Of a stretch of DNA of 62,643 bases, positions 8,456 through 17,994 are shown piece by piece. Position 1 is the stretch's first letter, and each line of letters opens with the position of its first letter. Under the pieces are notes generated by a model. That model did not search any database, was not told the DNA's origin, and saw only the letters and a list, made by a program, of their open reading frames with translations. Origin of the DNA: Bacillota bacterium (GTDB taxonomy: Bacteria; Bacillota; Clostridia; Acetivibrionales; DSM-1351); the NCBI GenBank assembly GCA_023393115.1, contig JAEWMS010000071.1:1-62643 (forward strand), written 5' to 3'. Position numbers and translations under genes: made by a program.

Positions 8456-11400
8456 ATGAGAAGCATGGTAAAAAGACTGTTTGTTGAAAAAAAGAAACCT
8501 TATGACGTGGAAGCCCAGGGGCTTTTGTCCGACTTAACCGAAACACTGGGAATCAGAGCACTGGAATCGGTAAAGATTATCAACCGCTATGATATTGAAG
8601 GAATCAGTGATGAGGAATATCAAATGGCGCGAAATACTATATTCTCAGAACCACCCGTTGATTTGGCTTATGATGAAGAATACTCGATTCCTGCCGGCTG
8701 TAAAGCATTTGCTGTGGAGTACCTGCCTGGTCAGTATGATCAGAGAGCCGACTCTGCTGCCCAATGTATTCAATTGCTTACACAAGGCGAAAGACCTGAA
8801 ATAAAGGCTGCCAGAGTTATTGTACTGGGAGGAGGCATTACACAGCAGGATCTTGAAGCTATCAAAAAGTATTATATAAATCCTGTTGAAAGCCAGGAAG
8901 CTAAGATGGAAAAACCTCAAACCCTTAAGACAGAGGTTGAACAGCCTGTTGACGTTTCAACCATTACAGGCTTCATTAACATGGATGAGCTACAGCTGTC
9001 CAAGCTTCTGAAGGAGATGGGTTTTGCCATGTCCTTTGATGATATTGTATTCTGTCAGGGATATTTCAAAAATACAGAAAAGAGAGACCCTTCAGTAACT
9101 GAAATGAGAATGATAGATACTTACTGGTCGGATCACTGCAGACATACTACCTTCCTCACCTGCATCGACAGTGTGAAGTTTGGGGAAGGCAAATATACCA
9201 AAGTAATTGAAGATACCTATAAGGACTATATGGCAGCCAGAGAGGAAATATACAGAGGACGTGATGATAAGGATGTATGCCTTATGGATGTTGCTCTCAT
9301 GGCAATGAAAGCTCTAAAAAAGCAGGGAAAGCTGGAGGATTTGGATTTATCTGATGAAATTAATGCCTGTAGTATAGTAGTTAATGCAGATATAAACGGT
9401 AAGAACGAAGAATGGCTTGTTATGTTCAAGAACGAAACACACAATCATCCTACAGAAATAGAACCCTTCGGTGGAGCTGCAACCTGTCTCGGCGGTGCCA
9501 TCCGCGATCCGTTGTCAGGCAGGGTTTATGTTTATCAGGCTATGAGAGTGACCGGAAGCGGTGACCCCAGAACTCGTATGGAAGACACCATCCCGGGTAA
9601 GCTTCCGCAGAAGAAAATCACCACCGGCGCCGCCTCTGGCTACAGCTCCTATGGAAACCAGATCGGCCTTGCAACAGGACAGGTTGCCGAAATATACAAT
9701 GAGGGCTATGTTGCAAAAAGGATGGAGATCGGAGCTGTGATAGGTGCTGCGCCAAGGAAAAATGTAGTGCGTATGCAGCCCGCAGCCGGAGACAAAATCA
9801 TCCTCCTTGGAGGAAGAACAGGAAGAGACGGCTGCGGAGGAGCAACTGGTTCTTCAAAGGCTCACACCGAAGAATCACTGGTATCCTGCGGTGCAGAAGT
9901 TCAAAAGGGTAATGCACCTACTGAAAGAAAAATACAGCGTCTTTTCAGAAATCCCGAGGTAAGCACGCTGATAAAAAGATGCAATGACTTTGGTGCCGGC
10001 GGTGTATCAGTTGCTATCGGAGAACTGGCAGACGGTTTGGAAATAAATCTGGACATGGTGCCAAAGAAATATGAAGGCCTTGACGGAACAGAGCTGGCTA
10101 TTTCTGAATCACAGGAAAGAATGGCAGTTGTGGTTGACGCGGCAGATGTAGATAAATTTATCAAGCACTCTAATAATGAAAATCTTGAGGCTGTTGTTGT
10201 TGCTGAGGTTACTTTCGCTCCGAGACTTAAGATGAATTGGAGAGGTAAAAGGATAGTGGATTTAAGCCGCGAATTCCTTAATTCAAACGGTGCCAAGCAA
10301 AGAATAGATATTGAAATAGCGGCTCCTGAAGAGGAAAGCTATTTTGACAAGTACAGTAATGTAATAGTTGACGATTTGACTGAAAAATGGGTTGCTAATC
10401 TGCAAAACCTAAATAGATGCAGTCAGAAGGGACTTGTAGAACGCTTTGACTCAACAATAGGTGCCAATACAGTGTTGATGCCTTTCGGAGGCAAAACCCA
10501 GCTGACACCAGCTGAAGGAATGGCTGCAAAGCTTCCATTAATGGAAGGTGATACTACTACCGGAACCTTAATGTCCTATGGCTATAATCCCGAAATTTCA
10601 ACATGGAGTCCATTCCACGGAGCAGTGTTCGCTGTGGTGGAATCAGTAGCGAAGATTGCAGCTATGGGTGGAGACTATAAAAAGATCAGACTGACCCTTC
10701 AGGAGTATTTTGAGAAGCCCGGAAAGGACGCAAAACGCTGGGGTAAGCCGCTAAGTGCCCTTTTAGGAGCATATTATGCCCAGTTGAAGCTGGGAACTGC
10801 TGCTATCGGTGGTAAGGACAGTATGTCGGGAAGCTTCAATGAGCTGGATGTACCGCCTACACTGGTATCCTTTGCAGTAGATACAATTAATGTAAATAAT
10901 GTTGTATCCAATGAATTTAAAGCAGCCGGCAGCAAGGTTGTGCTCTTAACCTTAGGCTTGGATGAAAATAAACTTCCTGACTTTAATGAACTGGATAAGA
11001 TTTATAGCGCTGTTCATAAAATGGCGGCACAAAAGTCCATATTATCTGCAAGCTCTGTAAGAGAAGGCGGTATAGCAGAGATTATAAGCAAAATGGCCTT
11101 TGGCAATATGATAGGTTTTGAATTTGCTGATAAAATTGACGCAGCTTTATTGTTTAAGCCTCTTTATGGCTCAATTGTCCTTGAATTGTCTGAAAGCATC
11201 AATATAAGTTCAGCCTTTGCTGGCTTAAGCTATACCTTACTGGGAACTACAGCTGCCAATAATGAAATAGCTGTAGGAGGTACAAAAATGTCTTTGAGTA
11301 TGCTTGCAGAAAAATGGCAGGCACCACTGGAGAAGATATTCCCCACAAAGGTCAGACAGAAGCTTGAAGCTCCTGTTGAATACAGCTATGAAGCCGGCAC

Positions 11401-12229
11401 AAAGGTTAAGCCCTCTGTAAAGGTTGCAAAACCGAGAATATTCATACCTGTATTCCCCGGAACAAACTGTGAGTATGACACAAAGAAGGTATTTGAAAAT
11501 GCCGGAGGAATTGTTGAAACACTGGTAATAAAAAATATGTCCCACAATGATATAGAAGAATCCATTCAAGAAATGGAAAGACTCATAAACAATTCCCAGA
11601 TCATAATGATTCCGGGCGGCTTCAGCGCCGGAGACGAACCCGAAGGCTCAGGAAAATTCATTGCTACGGCCTTCAGAAATCCAGTTGTAAGTCAGGCTGT
11701 AATGAAGCTTCTCAAACAGAGAGATGGCCTTGTTATGGGAATATGTAACGGCTTCCAGGCTTTAATAAAGCTCGGTCTGCTGCCCTTCGGAGAGATCAGG
11801 GATATAGATGACAGCTGCCCGACGCTGACCTTTAACACCATTGGACGTCATCAGAGCTGTTTGGTAAATACAAAGATAACTTCAAACCTGTCCCCATGGC
11901 TGAACAATGTTAAGGTTGGAGATATTCACAACATAGCCATATCCCATGGAGAAGGACGATTTACCGCCAGCGAAGAGGTACTGAAAACCCTTGAAGCAAA
12001 TGGACAGATAGCCACCCAGTATGTAGACCTGAACAGTAAACCCACATATGATATAAGCTTCAATCCAAACGGCTCAATAAATGCTATTGAGGGTATCACA
12101 AGTCCTGACGGAAGAGTATTCGGAAAAATGGGTCACTCCGAGAGAATAGGAACAAACCTGTACAGAAATGTTCCGGGAGAAAAGGATCAACAGCTGTTTA
12201 AAGCGGGAGTTGATTATTTCAGAGGTTAA
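8456..12229 (+). CDS. purL: Phosphoribosylformylglycinamidine synthase, single-chain PurL
   Basis: A 1257-residue large-type FGAM synthase. It carries out the ATP- and glutamine-dependent conversion of FGAR to FGAM in purine synthesis. The AIRS-like synthetase halves carry SDHCRHTTF, NETHNHPTEIEPFGGAAT and GGRTGRDGCGGATGSS. The C-terminal class-I glutamine amidotransferase (from about residue 1000) has VFPGTNCEYDT, the nucleophile Cys in GICNGFQAL and the His in SHGEGRF. The start is set at 8456 because GGAG (8447-8450) lies 5 nt before that ATG, while the ATG at 8438 has no site. Having the long fused enzyme instead of PurS/PurQ/PurL is seen in several clostridia. It stands alone here, not in a pur operon. 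Confidence 0.97.
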   Translation: MRSMVKRLFVEKKKPYDVEAQGLLSDLTETLGIRALESVKIINRYDIEGISDEEYQMARNTIFSEPPVDLAYDEEYSIPAGCKAFAVEYLPGQYDQRADSAAQCIQLLTQGERPEIKAARVIVLGGGITQQDLEAIKKYYINPVESQEAKMEKPQTLKTEVEQPVDVSTITGFINMDELQLSKLLKEMGFAMSFDDIVFCQGYFKNTEKRDPSVTEMRMIDTYWSDHCRHTTFLTCIDSVKFGEGKYTKVIEDTYKDYMAAREEIYRGRDDKDVCLMDVALMAMKALKKQGKLEDLDLSDEINACSIVVNADINGKNEEWLVMFKNETHNHPTEIEPFGGAATCLGGAIRDPLSGRVYVYQAMRVTGSGDPRTRMEDTIPGKLPQKKITTGAASGYSSYGNQIGLATGQVAEIYNEGYVAKRMEIGAVIGAAPRKNVVRMQPAAGDKIILLGGRTGRDGCGGATGSSKAHTEESLVSCGAEVQKGNAPTERKIQRLFRNPEVSTLIKRCNDFGAGGVSVAIGELADGLEINLDMVPKKYEGLDGTELAISESQERMAVVVDAADVDKFIKHSNNENLEAVVVAEVTFAPRLKMNWRGKRIVDLSREFLNSNGAKQRIDIEIAAPEEESYFDKYSNVIVDDLTEKWVANLQNLNRCSQKGLVERFDSTIGANTVLMPFGGKTQLTPAEGMAAKLPLMEGDTTTGTLMSYGYNPEISTWSPFHGAVFAVVESVAKIAAMGGDYKKIRLTLQEYFEKPGKDAKRWGKPLSALLGAYYAQLKLGTAAIGGKDSMSGSFNELDVPPTLVSFAVDTINVNNVVSNEFKAAGSKVVLLTLGLDENKLPDFNELDKIYSAVHKMAAQKSILSASSVREGGIAEIISKMAFGNMIGFEFADKIDAALLFKPLYGSIVLELSESINISSAFAGLSYTLLGTTAANNEIAVGGTKMSLSMLAEKWQAPLEKIFPTKVRQKLEAPVEYSYEAGTKVKPSVKVAKPRIFIPVFPGTNCEYDTKKVFENAGGIVETLVIKNMSHNDIEESIQEMERLINNSQIIMIPGGFSAGDEPEGSGKFIATAFRNPVVSQAVMKLLKQRDGLVMGICNGFQALIKLGLLPFGEIRDIDDSCPTLTFNTIGRHQSCLVNTKITSNLSPWLNNVKVGDIHNIAISHGEGRFTASEEVLKTLEANGQIATQYVDLNSKPTYDISFNPNGSINAIEGITSPDGRVFGKMGHSERIGTNLYRNVPGEKDQQLFKAGVDYFRG

Positions 12230-12319
12230 TTATTCAGAACTAAGGTTGAGCAAAGTGAATTTTGATTTGTGGTGATAGCAGTTTATTATATTAAGTATAG
12301 AAAGTAAGGTGGAGCAAAT

Positions 12320-12757
12320 ATGAACAGCAAAAAGATAATTAGGTATACAGCTATGTTTTTTCTTCTTGCATATCTTGTATTATTGATCTATCTTACTTTT
12401 TTCAGTTCCCATTACGGCAGGGGAAGTGAACATAGAGGAGTAAATCTTATTCCGTTTTCAACAATATTGCAATACCTGACCGGCAATATGGGAATCCGAA
12501 ATGTGGCAGTAAATTTGGCAGGAAACATAGCGGCATTTATGCCGCTGGGTTTCCTATTGCCTTATATAAAAAGCATGAAAATCAGCAAAGTAATAATTAT
12601 TACCCTTCTTCTAACCCTTATAATTGAGATAGCACAATATTTGACATACTCAGGAATAAGCGATATTGATGATATATTATTGAATCTCCTGGGCGCCGTT
12701 TTTGGCTATTTTATTTCAAGAGCATTGAGCTCTCTCCGGAAAATCTTTACTTTATAA
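12320..12757 (+). CDS. VanZ-like membrane protein
   Basis: A protein of 145 residues with four predicted membrane helices. The VanZ family pattern is visible: the N-terminal helix ending in LTFFSS, then NLIPFSTI, NLAGNIAAFMPLGFLLP and EIAQYLTYSGISDIDDILLN. The family is named for a teicoplanin-resistance accessory gene, but most members have no known role. A GGTGGAG site precedes the ATG. It is 90 bp after purL and may be read through from it. Confidence 0.85.
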   Translation: MNSKKIIRYTAMFFLLAYLVLLIYLTFFSSHYGRGSEHRGVNLIPFSTILQYLTGNMGIRNVAVNLAGNIAAFMPLGFLLPYIKSMKISKVIIITLLLTLIIEIAQYLTYSGISDIDDILLNLLGAVFGYFISRALSSLRKIFTL

Positions 12758-12870
12758 GAAACGGATATTTCCCTTGCTTCTAAAATCTCCACAAGGAATA
12801 GTAATATTAATATATAGCATACTTGCTAATAATATCATTCCATGAAACAGTTTCAATGGATTTAGATTTC

Positions 12871-12899
12871 TTGCAGACATTAGAAAAAAATGTTATTAT
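12871..12899 (+). promoter_or_regulatory. Sigma-A-type promoter for the TIM-barrel gene
   Basis: TTGCAG (12871-12876) and TATTAT (12894-12899) are separated by 17 bp. Transcription would start near 12906. Between the start site and the ribosome site is a perfect small hairpin, TACGCG-TTTT-CGCGTA (12948-12963), ending 3 nt before the GGGAGG site, which might affect translation. Confidence 0.5.
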
Positions 12900-12976
12900 G
12901 AAAACAAGTTTAACGTAATTATGCGTGTCTTTAAATAACTATTTTTGTACGCGTTTTCGCGTAGATGGGAGGAATT

Positions 12977-13780
12977 ATGAAAATATCATTTTCTACGCTG
13001 GGATGTCCTGGCTGGAGTTGGGAAGATATGCTCGCAACTGCCAAGGATATAGGCTTTGATGGTATAGAAATTCGGGGTATAGGAAATGAGCTTTATGTTC
13101 CAAAAGCCAAACAATTTTCAGCAGACAATATCGATTTGACTATGAAGAAACTCAATAAAATAGGCCTTGAAATCCCTTGCCTTACATCAGCAAGCTATTT
13201 ATTTGATAAATCAAATATTGATAAATACATTCAGGAAGCTCTGGATTATATTGATCTGGCCTCCAAAATCGGAACGACCTATGTCAGGGTGCTGGGAGAT
13301 GCGCAACCTCATGCAGGAGAGGTAGATATTGACTTTGTTATAGAAAATTTAAAGAAACTAGCTCCTAAGGCTAAAGAGAAGGGCGTAAAGCTTCTGGTTG
13401 AAACCAACGGAGTCTTTGCTGATTCAAAGGTCTTGAAGGCTGCTATTGAAAAGGTTGGTTCTGATAGTGTAGGAGTTCTGTGGGATGTACATCACCCAAT
13501 AAGATTTTTCAATGAATCCATTGAGGAAACTTATGAAAATTTAAAGAATTATATTTGCTTTATTCACATAAAGGATTCAGTAGTTGTTGACGGTGTAGTA
13601 AAGTACAAAATGATGGGCTATGGCGATATTCCCATAAAGGGTATTGTCAGACTGTTAAAGGAAAATGACTATAAGGGCTATCTGTCACTTGAGTGGGTGA
13701 AGAGATGGTGTCTTGATCTCGAAGAACCGGGAATAGTTTTTTCACATTATGCAGGTTATATGAAAGGTCTGTTTGAATAA
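12977..13780 (+). CDS. Sugar phosphate isomerase/epimerase-like TIM-barrel protein
   Basis: A protein of 267 residues in the AP-endonuclease-2/xylose-isomerase-like TIM-barrel family. The N terminus ISFSTLGCPGWSW, then GFDGIEIRG, LLVETNG, GVLWDVHHP and YLSLEW mark the barrel strands with the metal-binding Glu, Asp and His residues. The start is placed at 12977 because GGGAGG (12967-12972) fits it; the upstream ATG at 12965 overlaps that site. Members isomerise or epimerise sugars or inositols. The exact substrate cannot be told and there is no sugar operon around it. Confidence 0.83.
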   Translation: MKISFSTLGCPGWSWEDMLATAKDIGFDGIEIRGIGNELYVPKAKQFSADNIDLTMKKLNKIGLEIPCLTSASYLFDKSNIDKYIQEALDYIDLASKIGTTYVRVLGDAQPHAGEVDIDFVIENLKKLAPKAKEKGVKLLVETNGVFADSKVLKAAIEKVGSDSVGVLWDVHHPIRFFNESIEETYENLKNYICFIHIKDSVVVDGVVKYKMMGYGDIPIKGIVRLLKENDYKGYLSLEWVKRWCLDLEEPGIVFSHYAGYMKGLFE

Positions 13781-13883
13781 CATTGAACCTGTCCATTCCT
13801 TATGTGGGGTGGACAGGAAATAATTGGGGATAAATGGAAAATATGGTATCATTCTTGCAAAATGAGTTTTGCAGGAGATGGCC

Positions 13884-14684
13884 ATGAAAAGGTTACTTAT
13901 CTATATTTCTATTTTTATTACAATTCTTATCACAGGCTGTAGTCAACAGTCTGTTACAATTCACAAGCAGGGCTCTTACCAGTTCAGGAATTCACAAATA
14001 GAACTTACAAGAGAAGTCAGGACGCTTAAGGTTTCAATTGACTCTGGAACACTTCAGATATACTGCTGGGACAAGCCTGACATAAGTGTCAAAACAAAGC
14101 ATACTGTACGGGACAATAAAACCATGGAGCAGCTTCAAAAACTTCTTGAGAATTTCAAAGTTGATACAAGTATAGAAGAAGGTACCTGCTATATTGATGT
14201 ATACTATAGCGGTAATATAAAAAATTCTAAAGACGTACTTTCTGAAATAGAGCTTACAATTCCCCGCCGAATAAATTCTTTGGAAATTTCGCAGGATCAG
14301 GGTAGTTTTATTATGCAGGATTATTTTGAAGGAAATATCAATGCAGCACTAAATACTGTAAATACTGAAATCAAGTCGTTATCGGGAGGACTGAATCTTC
14401 GTTGTGCAAAAGGTAATGTTCACCTTAACTCCGGAAAACTGGCCGGGGGTTCCGAAATAAAAGTAGACGCAGGAAACCTGTATATAAAGACCGAATGCCA
14501 AAGAAAATGCAACTATTCCTTTGAAACCGAAACCGGTAATATTGAATTAGGCTTTCCAAAGGAAGCAGGACTAACCCTTGATGTGTCTGGAACAATATCC
14601 CATAACCGATTTACAGGCTCCGAGGGAGATACCAATGTAAGAGTAAGTTCAAAATTCGGGAAAATATCAATAAATGGTTATTAA
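13884..14684 (+). CDS. DUF4097-like lipoprotein
   Basis: About 266 residues. The start ATG at 13884 lies 6 nt after AGGAG (13873-13877). A short basic N terminus and hydrophobic stretch end in the lipobox ITGC, so it should be a lipid-anchored surface protein. The rest is rich in beta strands, with repeated patterns such as LEISQDQGSFIMQD, LNLRCAKGNVHLNSGKL and IKVDAGNLYIKT. These resemble the right-handed beta-helix of DUF4097/adhesin-like proteins. No catalytic motif is seen. It is followed by a 150-bp gap that holds the Tad operon promoter. Confidence 0.65.
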   Translation: MKRLLIYISIFITILITGCSQQSVTIHKQGSYQFRNSQIELTREVRTLKVSIDSGTLQIYCWDKPDISVKTKHTVRDNKTMEQLQKLLENFKVDTSIEEGTCYIDVYYSGNIKNSKDVLSEIELTIPRRINSLEISQDQGSFIMQDYFEGNINAALNTVNTEIKSLSGGLNLRCAKGNVHLNSGKLAGGSEIKVDAGNLYIKTECQRKCNYSFETETGNIELGFPKEAGLTLDVSGTISHNRFTGSEGDTNVRVSSKFGKISINGY

Positions 14685-14730
14685 AATATGTAAAAAATGA
14701 AAGAAAATTACAAAAATAGAAAAAATATGT

Positions 14731-14758
14731 TGACAAACGTTAAATATGTAATATAATG
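14731..14758 (+). promoter_or_regulatory. Consensus sigma-A promoter of the Tad pilus operon
   Basis: TTGACA (14731-14736) and TATAAT (14753-14758) are both perfect consensus hexamers with a 16-bp spacer. Transcription would start near 14765, giving a leader of about 70 nt before the first pilus gene. No other comparably strong promoter is seen before 26.1 kb, so the eleven genes that follow are probably one operon. Confidence 0.8.
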
Positions 14759-14835
14759 GTATTAAAAATAACCTTCTTTATTCATATCCGGTAAACTAAA
14801 AAAGATTAATATACAAAAGAAACTGGAGAAAGCTA

Positions 14836-15927
14836 ATGTCAATCATAAAATTAATGATTCTGGACGATGATGATGAATACTCGTTCAATTTGTGTAATTC
14901 TCTTACCCACAATTTTTCAGAGACCTTACTTGTCAATTATTGCAGTAATTCCTTCAATGTCGAGGAATGGATAAAAAAGATTGATCCCGATATTGTTTTA
15001 ACCTGTGAAAAGTACTATGACGAGGTCAGAAAGACATATCTAAAAAACATTCTGATTTTATCCTCGGGGAAAAGTAGTAGCGGTGTTTCTGATATTCCTT
15101 CAATTTTTAAATACAAAGATGTAAACAGAATTGCAGGAGATATTATCAATAGCTTCATAAACGCAGGTAATATTATTAAGACATCAGGAGAGAAAAGCAC
15201 CAAAGTAATATCGGTGTATTCAGCTTCCGGAAATGTAGGAAAAACATCAATAGCGGTTGGAATAAGTACCATTTGCTCTCTATCCGGTCTTAAAGTCTTC
15301 TATTTAAATCTTGAACAGTTTCAATCTACAAATTTCTTTTTTTCAAGTGAATCTGAATTTTCAATGTCTGAAATAATCTATTATTTAAAAGAACAGGACA
15401 AAAATCTGGTATCGAAACTATCAGCCATGAGATGCCAGGACCCATCAACACATGTGTTTTATTTTAAGGAAACAAATAATTCCTTTGAAATAAATGATTT
15501 AACTCCCGGTGATATTAATTGTCTGATTAATTCACTAAGGGAATCAGGACAATACGATATTATCGTAATCGATACCGATTCACGATTGGACAGTAATTCG
15601 TTGGAAGTTCTAAATGCAGCCGATGAGATTATCTACATTTTTATTGATGAGGAAATTTGTTTACATAAAACAACAGCTTTCTTCGAAAGTCTCAAAAAGC
15701 TTTCAAACTCTTCCAATCAATATACTTATTTGTATCACAAGATTATTTATGTAGCAAATAAAGTGTCTAGTCAGGGACTCTCATTATTCTACAAATACTT
15801 ATCCAACGAAAACCCCCTTTCTGAAATTCAGTTCCAGGAGCATTTCAATGCTACAAACTTCAGAATAATGGGAGGACCTGAGATAAACCATGCCTTAAAA
15901 AAGATTACCAGCAGGTATATGATTTGA
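14836..15927 (+). CDS. TadZ/CpaE-like pilus assembly ATPase
   Basis: A protein of 363 residues that fits the TadZ/CpaE family, which places the Tad machine in the cell. The N-terminal about 110 residues look like a degenerate response-regulator receiver (LMILDDDDEYSF). This is followed by a MinD/ParA-type ATPase with a deviant Walker A, SASGNVGKTS (about 133-142), and a switch region IIVIDTDSRLD. It is the first gene of the operon and lies 32 bp before cpaF. Low similarity in the receiver part is normal for the family. Confidence 0.8.
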   Translation: MSIIKLMILDDDDEYSFNLCNSLTHNFSETLLVNYCSNSFNVEEWIKKIDPDIVLTCEKYYDEVRKTYLKNILILSSGKSSSGVSDIPSIFKYKDVNRIAGDIINSFINAGNIIKTSGEKSTKVISVYSASGNVGKTSIAVGISTICSLSGLKVFYLNLEQFQSTNFFFSSESEFSMSEIIYYLKEQDKNLVSKLSAMRCQDPSTHVFYFKETNNSFEINDLTPGDINCLINSLRESGQYDIIVIDTDSRLDSNSLEVLNAADEIIYIFIDEEICLHKTTAFFESLKKLSNSSNQYTYLYHKIIYVANKVSSQGLSLFYKYLSNENPLSEIQFQEHFNATNFRIMGGPEINHALKKITSRYMI

Positions 15928-15959
15928 TTTAACTACGTCGGAGCCTGGAGGATAAGCGG

Positions 15960-17195
15960 TTGAACAAAAAGCTGTTAAGTGAAATTAAGCTGTCAATTAA
16001 TGATAAGATTGATTTAAAGCGGGATTTCACTGATGAGGATATTATTGAGATAATTGAAAAAACAGTCTTTGAAAAGTCTAAAGAAGTGATTTTGCGAACA
16101 AATGAAAAGAAAGAATTGATATCTGCTGTTTTTAACTCTCTGAGAAGGCTGGATATACTTCAGCCTGTACTGGAAAATCCCGAAATCACAGAAATTATGA
16201 TCAATGGTCCCAATGATATATTTATTGAAAAGAACGGAAAAAGCCACAGGCTGGAGCTTCAGTTTGAGTCTGTTCAGAAGCTGGAGGATATTATCCAGAT
16301 AATGGTGACTACAGTTAACAGAACGGTAAATGAATCAACTCCCATTGTTGATGCCAGACTTAAAGACGGTTCAAGAATAAATGTAGTTCTGCCCCCTATT
16401 GCCCTTAATGGACCAATTGTAACCATCAGAAAGTTCCCCGATAAACCCATAAATATTGAAAAGCTCATAGAGTTTGGTTCCTTAACTCAGGAGGCTGCTG
16501 ATACCCTGGAAAAATTTGTCATTGCAAAGTACAACATATTTATAGCAGGGGGGACAGGATCAGGGAAAACAACCTTTCTTAATGCCTTATCAAATTACAT
16601 CCCCAGTGATGAAAGAATTATTACAATTGAAGATTCTGCTGAACTTCAGATTCTAAATATCCCTAATCTTGTCAGACTTGAGACAAGAAACTCAAATCTG
16701 GAGGGGAGGGGAGAAATAACCATAAGGGATCTCATAAGGACCTCATTACGAATGAGGCCAGAAAGGATTATTGTTGGTGAAGTACGAGGTCCTGAAGCAC
16801 TTGATATGTTGCAAGCTATGAATACAGGTCATGACGGTTCACTATCCACAGGTCACGCTAATTCCACTTCTGATATGCTTTCCAGGCTGGAAACAATGAT
16901 TTTAAGCTCGTCAACACTGCCCCTTGAAGCAGTTCGTAAACAGATAACCTCAGCAATTGATATTATCATATTTCTTTCAAGACTTAGGGATAAATCCAGG
17001 AGAACCATGGAAATATCTGAAGTATTAGGCCTTGAGAATGGACAGATCATGCTGAATCCTTTATACACCTTCGAAGAAACTCACACAGATAATATTGATT
17101 CATCCGACAAGGTTGTAGGATGTCTTAAAAGAACTTCAAATTCTTTGGTCAATACACAAAAACTGCGGAACTCAGGAATATCTGAGGAAATATAA
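15960..17195 (+). CDS. cpaF: CpaF/TadA secretion ATPase
   Basis: A hexameric ATPase of 411 residues that powers pilus assembly. Recognisable parts are the N1 domain (PEITEIMINGPNDIFIEKNG), Walker A GGTGSGKTTFLNAL (about 197-210), the Asp box IITIEDSAEL, Walker B RPERIIVGEVRGPEALDML and the His box TGHDGSLSTGHANS. The start is a TTG at 15960, 8 nt after CTGGAGG. All key residues are intact. Confidence 0.95.
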   Translation: MNKKLLSEIKLSINDKIDLKRDFTDEDIIEIIEKTVFEKSKEVILRTNEKKELISAVFNSLRRLDILQPVLENPEITEIMINGPNDIFIEKNGKSHRLELQFESVQKLEDIIQIMVTTVNRTVNESTPIVDARLKDGSRINVVLPPIALNGPIVTIRKFPDKPINIEKLIEFGSLTQEAADTLEKFVIAKYNIFIAGGTGSGKTTFLNALSNYIPSDERIITIEDSAELQILNIPNLVRLETRNSNLEGRGEITIRDLIRTSLRMRPERIIVGEVRGPEALDMLQAMNTGHDGSLSTGHANSTSDMLSRLETMILSSSTLPLEAVRKQITSAIDIIIFLSRLRDKSRRTMEISEVLGLENGQIMLNPLYTFEETHTDNIDSSDKVVGCLKRTSNSLVNTQKLRNSGISEEI

Positions 17196-17226
17196 CAATA
17201 GTTACATCCTGAAAAGCAGAAATTTT

Positions 17227-17988
17227 ATGAAGGAGGGTTGTACTCTGCAGGACTATAATATCTATATAATTACATCAAGATGGAAGTTATTTTATATTGT
17301 AACGGCATCAGCAGCAGTTTTTGGTGTATCGTACCTGTTATACAGAAGTGTTATTCTGGCAGGTATTCTCAGCCCTCTTGGTATCCTTTATCTAAAATAC
17401 AAGAGAAAGCAGTTAACAGCCAAGCGAAAGCACGAATTAAATCTTCAGTTTAAAGATCTTCTGACCTCTCTAGCCTCCTCACTGTCAGCCGGTAATGCTA
17501 TAGAAAATGCCTTCAGTAACGCATTGAATGATTTGCTTGTACTGTACCCCAGTGAAGAAGCCAGTATTATCAGAGAAACCAGAATAATAATTCATAAGCT
17601 CTCCTTGAATGTGACAGTTGAGGAGGCCATTAAGGATTTGGCAAAAAGGTCGGATTTGGAGGATATAAACAACTTTTCCGATGTCATAAGTATTTGTAAG
17701 CGAACCGGAGGTAATTTAATTGAAGCAATAAAAAATGCTTCGGGTATTATCAGTGACAAGATTGAAATGAAACAGGAAATAGAGACCCTTTTATCTTCCA
17801 GAAAGTTTGAACAAAAAATTCTGAATATTATGCCTGTAGCAATGATATTGATTTTATCGGTTACCGCTAAAGACTATATCAGCCCGATTTTTACCACAAT
17901 ACAGGGAAAAGCTGCAATGACGGCATGTCTGATGCTTCTTTCAGGAGCATATGTTCTTTCCAATAAAATTATGAATATTCGGTTGTGA
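17227..17988 (+). CDS. tadB: TadB-like inner-membrane platform protein
   Basis: A GspF-type platform protein of about 250 residues. Two N-terminal membrane segments are followed by a cytoplasmic helical domain (LLTSLASSLSAGNAIENAF) and two C-terminal segments. The start is uncertain. The ATG at 17227 has no ribosome site before it. A strong AAGGAGGG lies inside the reading frame (17230-17237), and 8 nt later an in-frame CTG (17245) begins the sequence LQDYNIY, close to where I would expect the mature start. The outer coordinate is kept, but translation may begin at the CTG. Confidence 0.85.
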   Translation: MKEGCTLQDYNIYIITSRWKLFYIVTASAAVFGVSYLLYRSVILAGILSPLGILYLKYKRKQLTAKRKHELNLQFKDLLTSLASSLSAGNAIENAFSNALNDLLVLYPSEEASIIRETRIIIHKLSLNVTVEEAIKDLAKRSDLEDINNFSDVISICKRTGGNLIEAIKNASGIISDKIEMKQEIETLLSSRKFEQKILNIMPVAMILILSVTAKDYISPIFTTIQGKAAMTACLMLLSGAYVLSNKIMNIRL

Positions 17989-17994
17989 GGTTGT

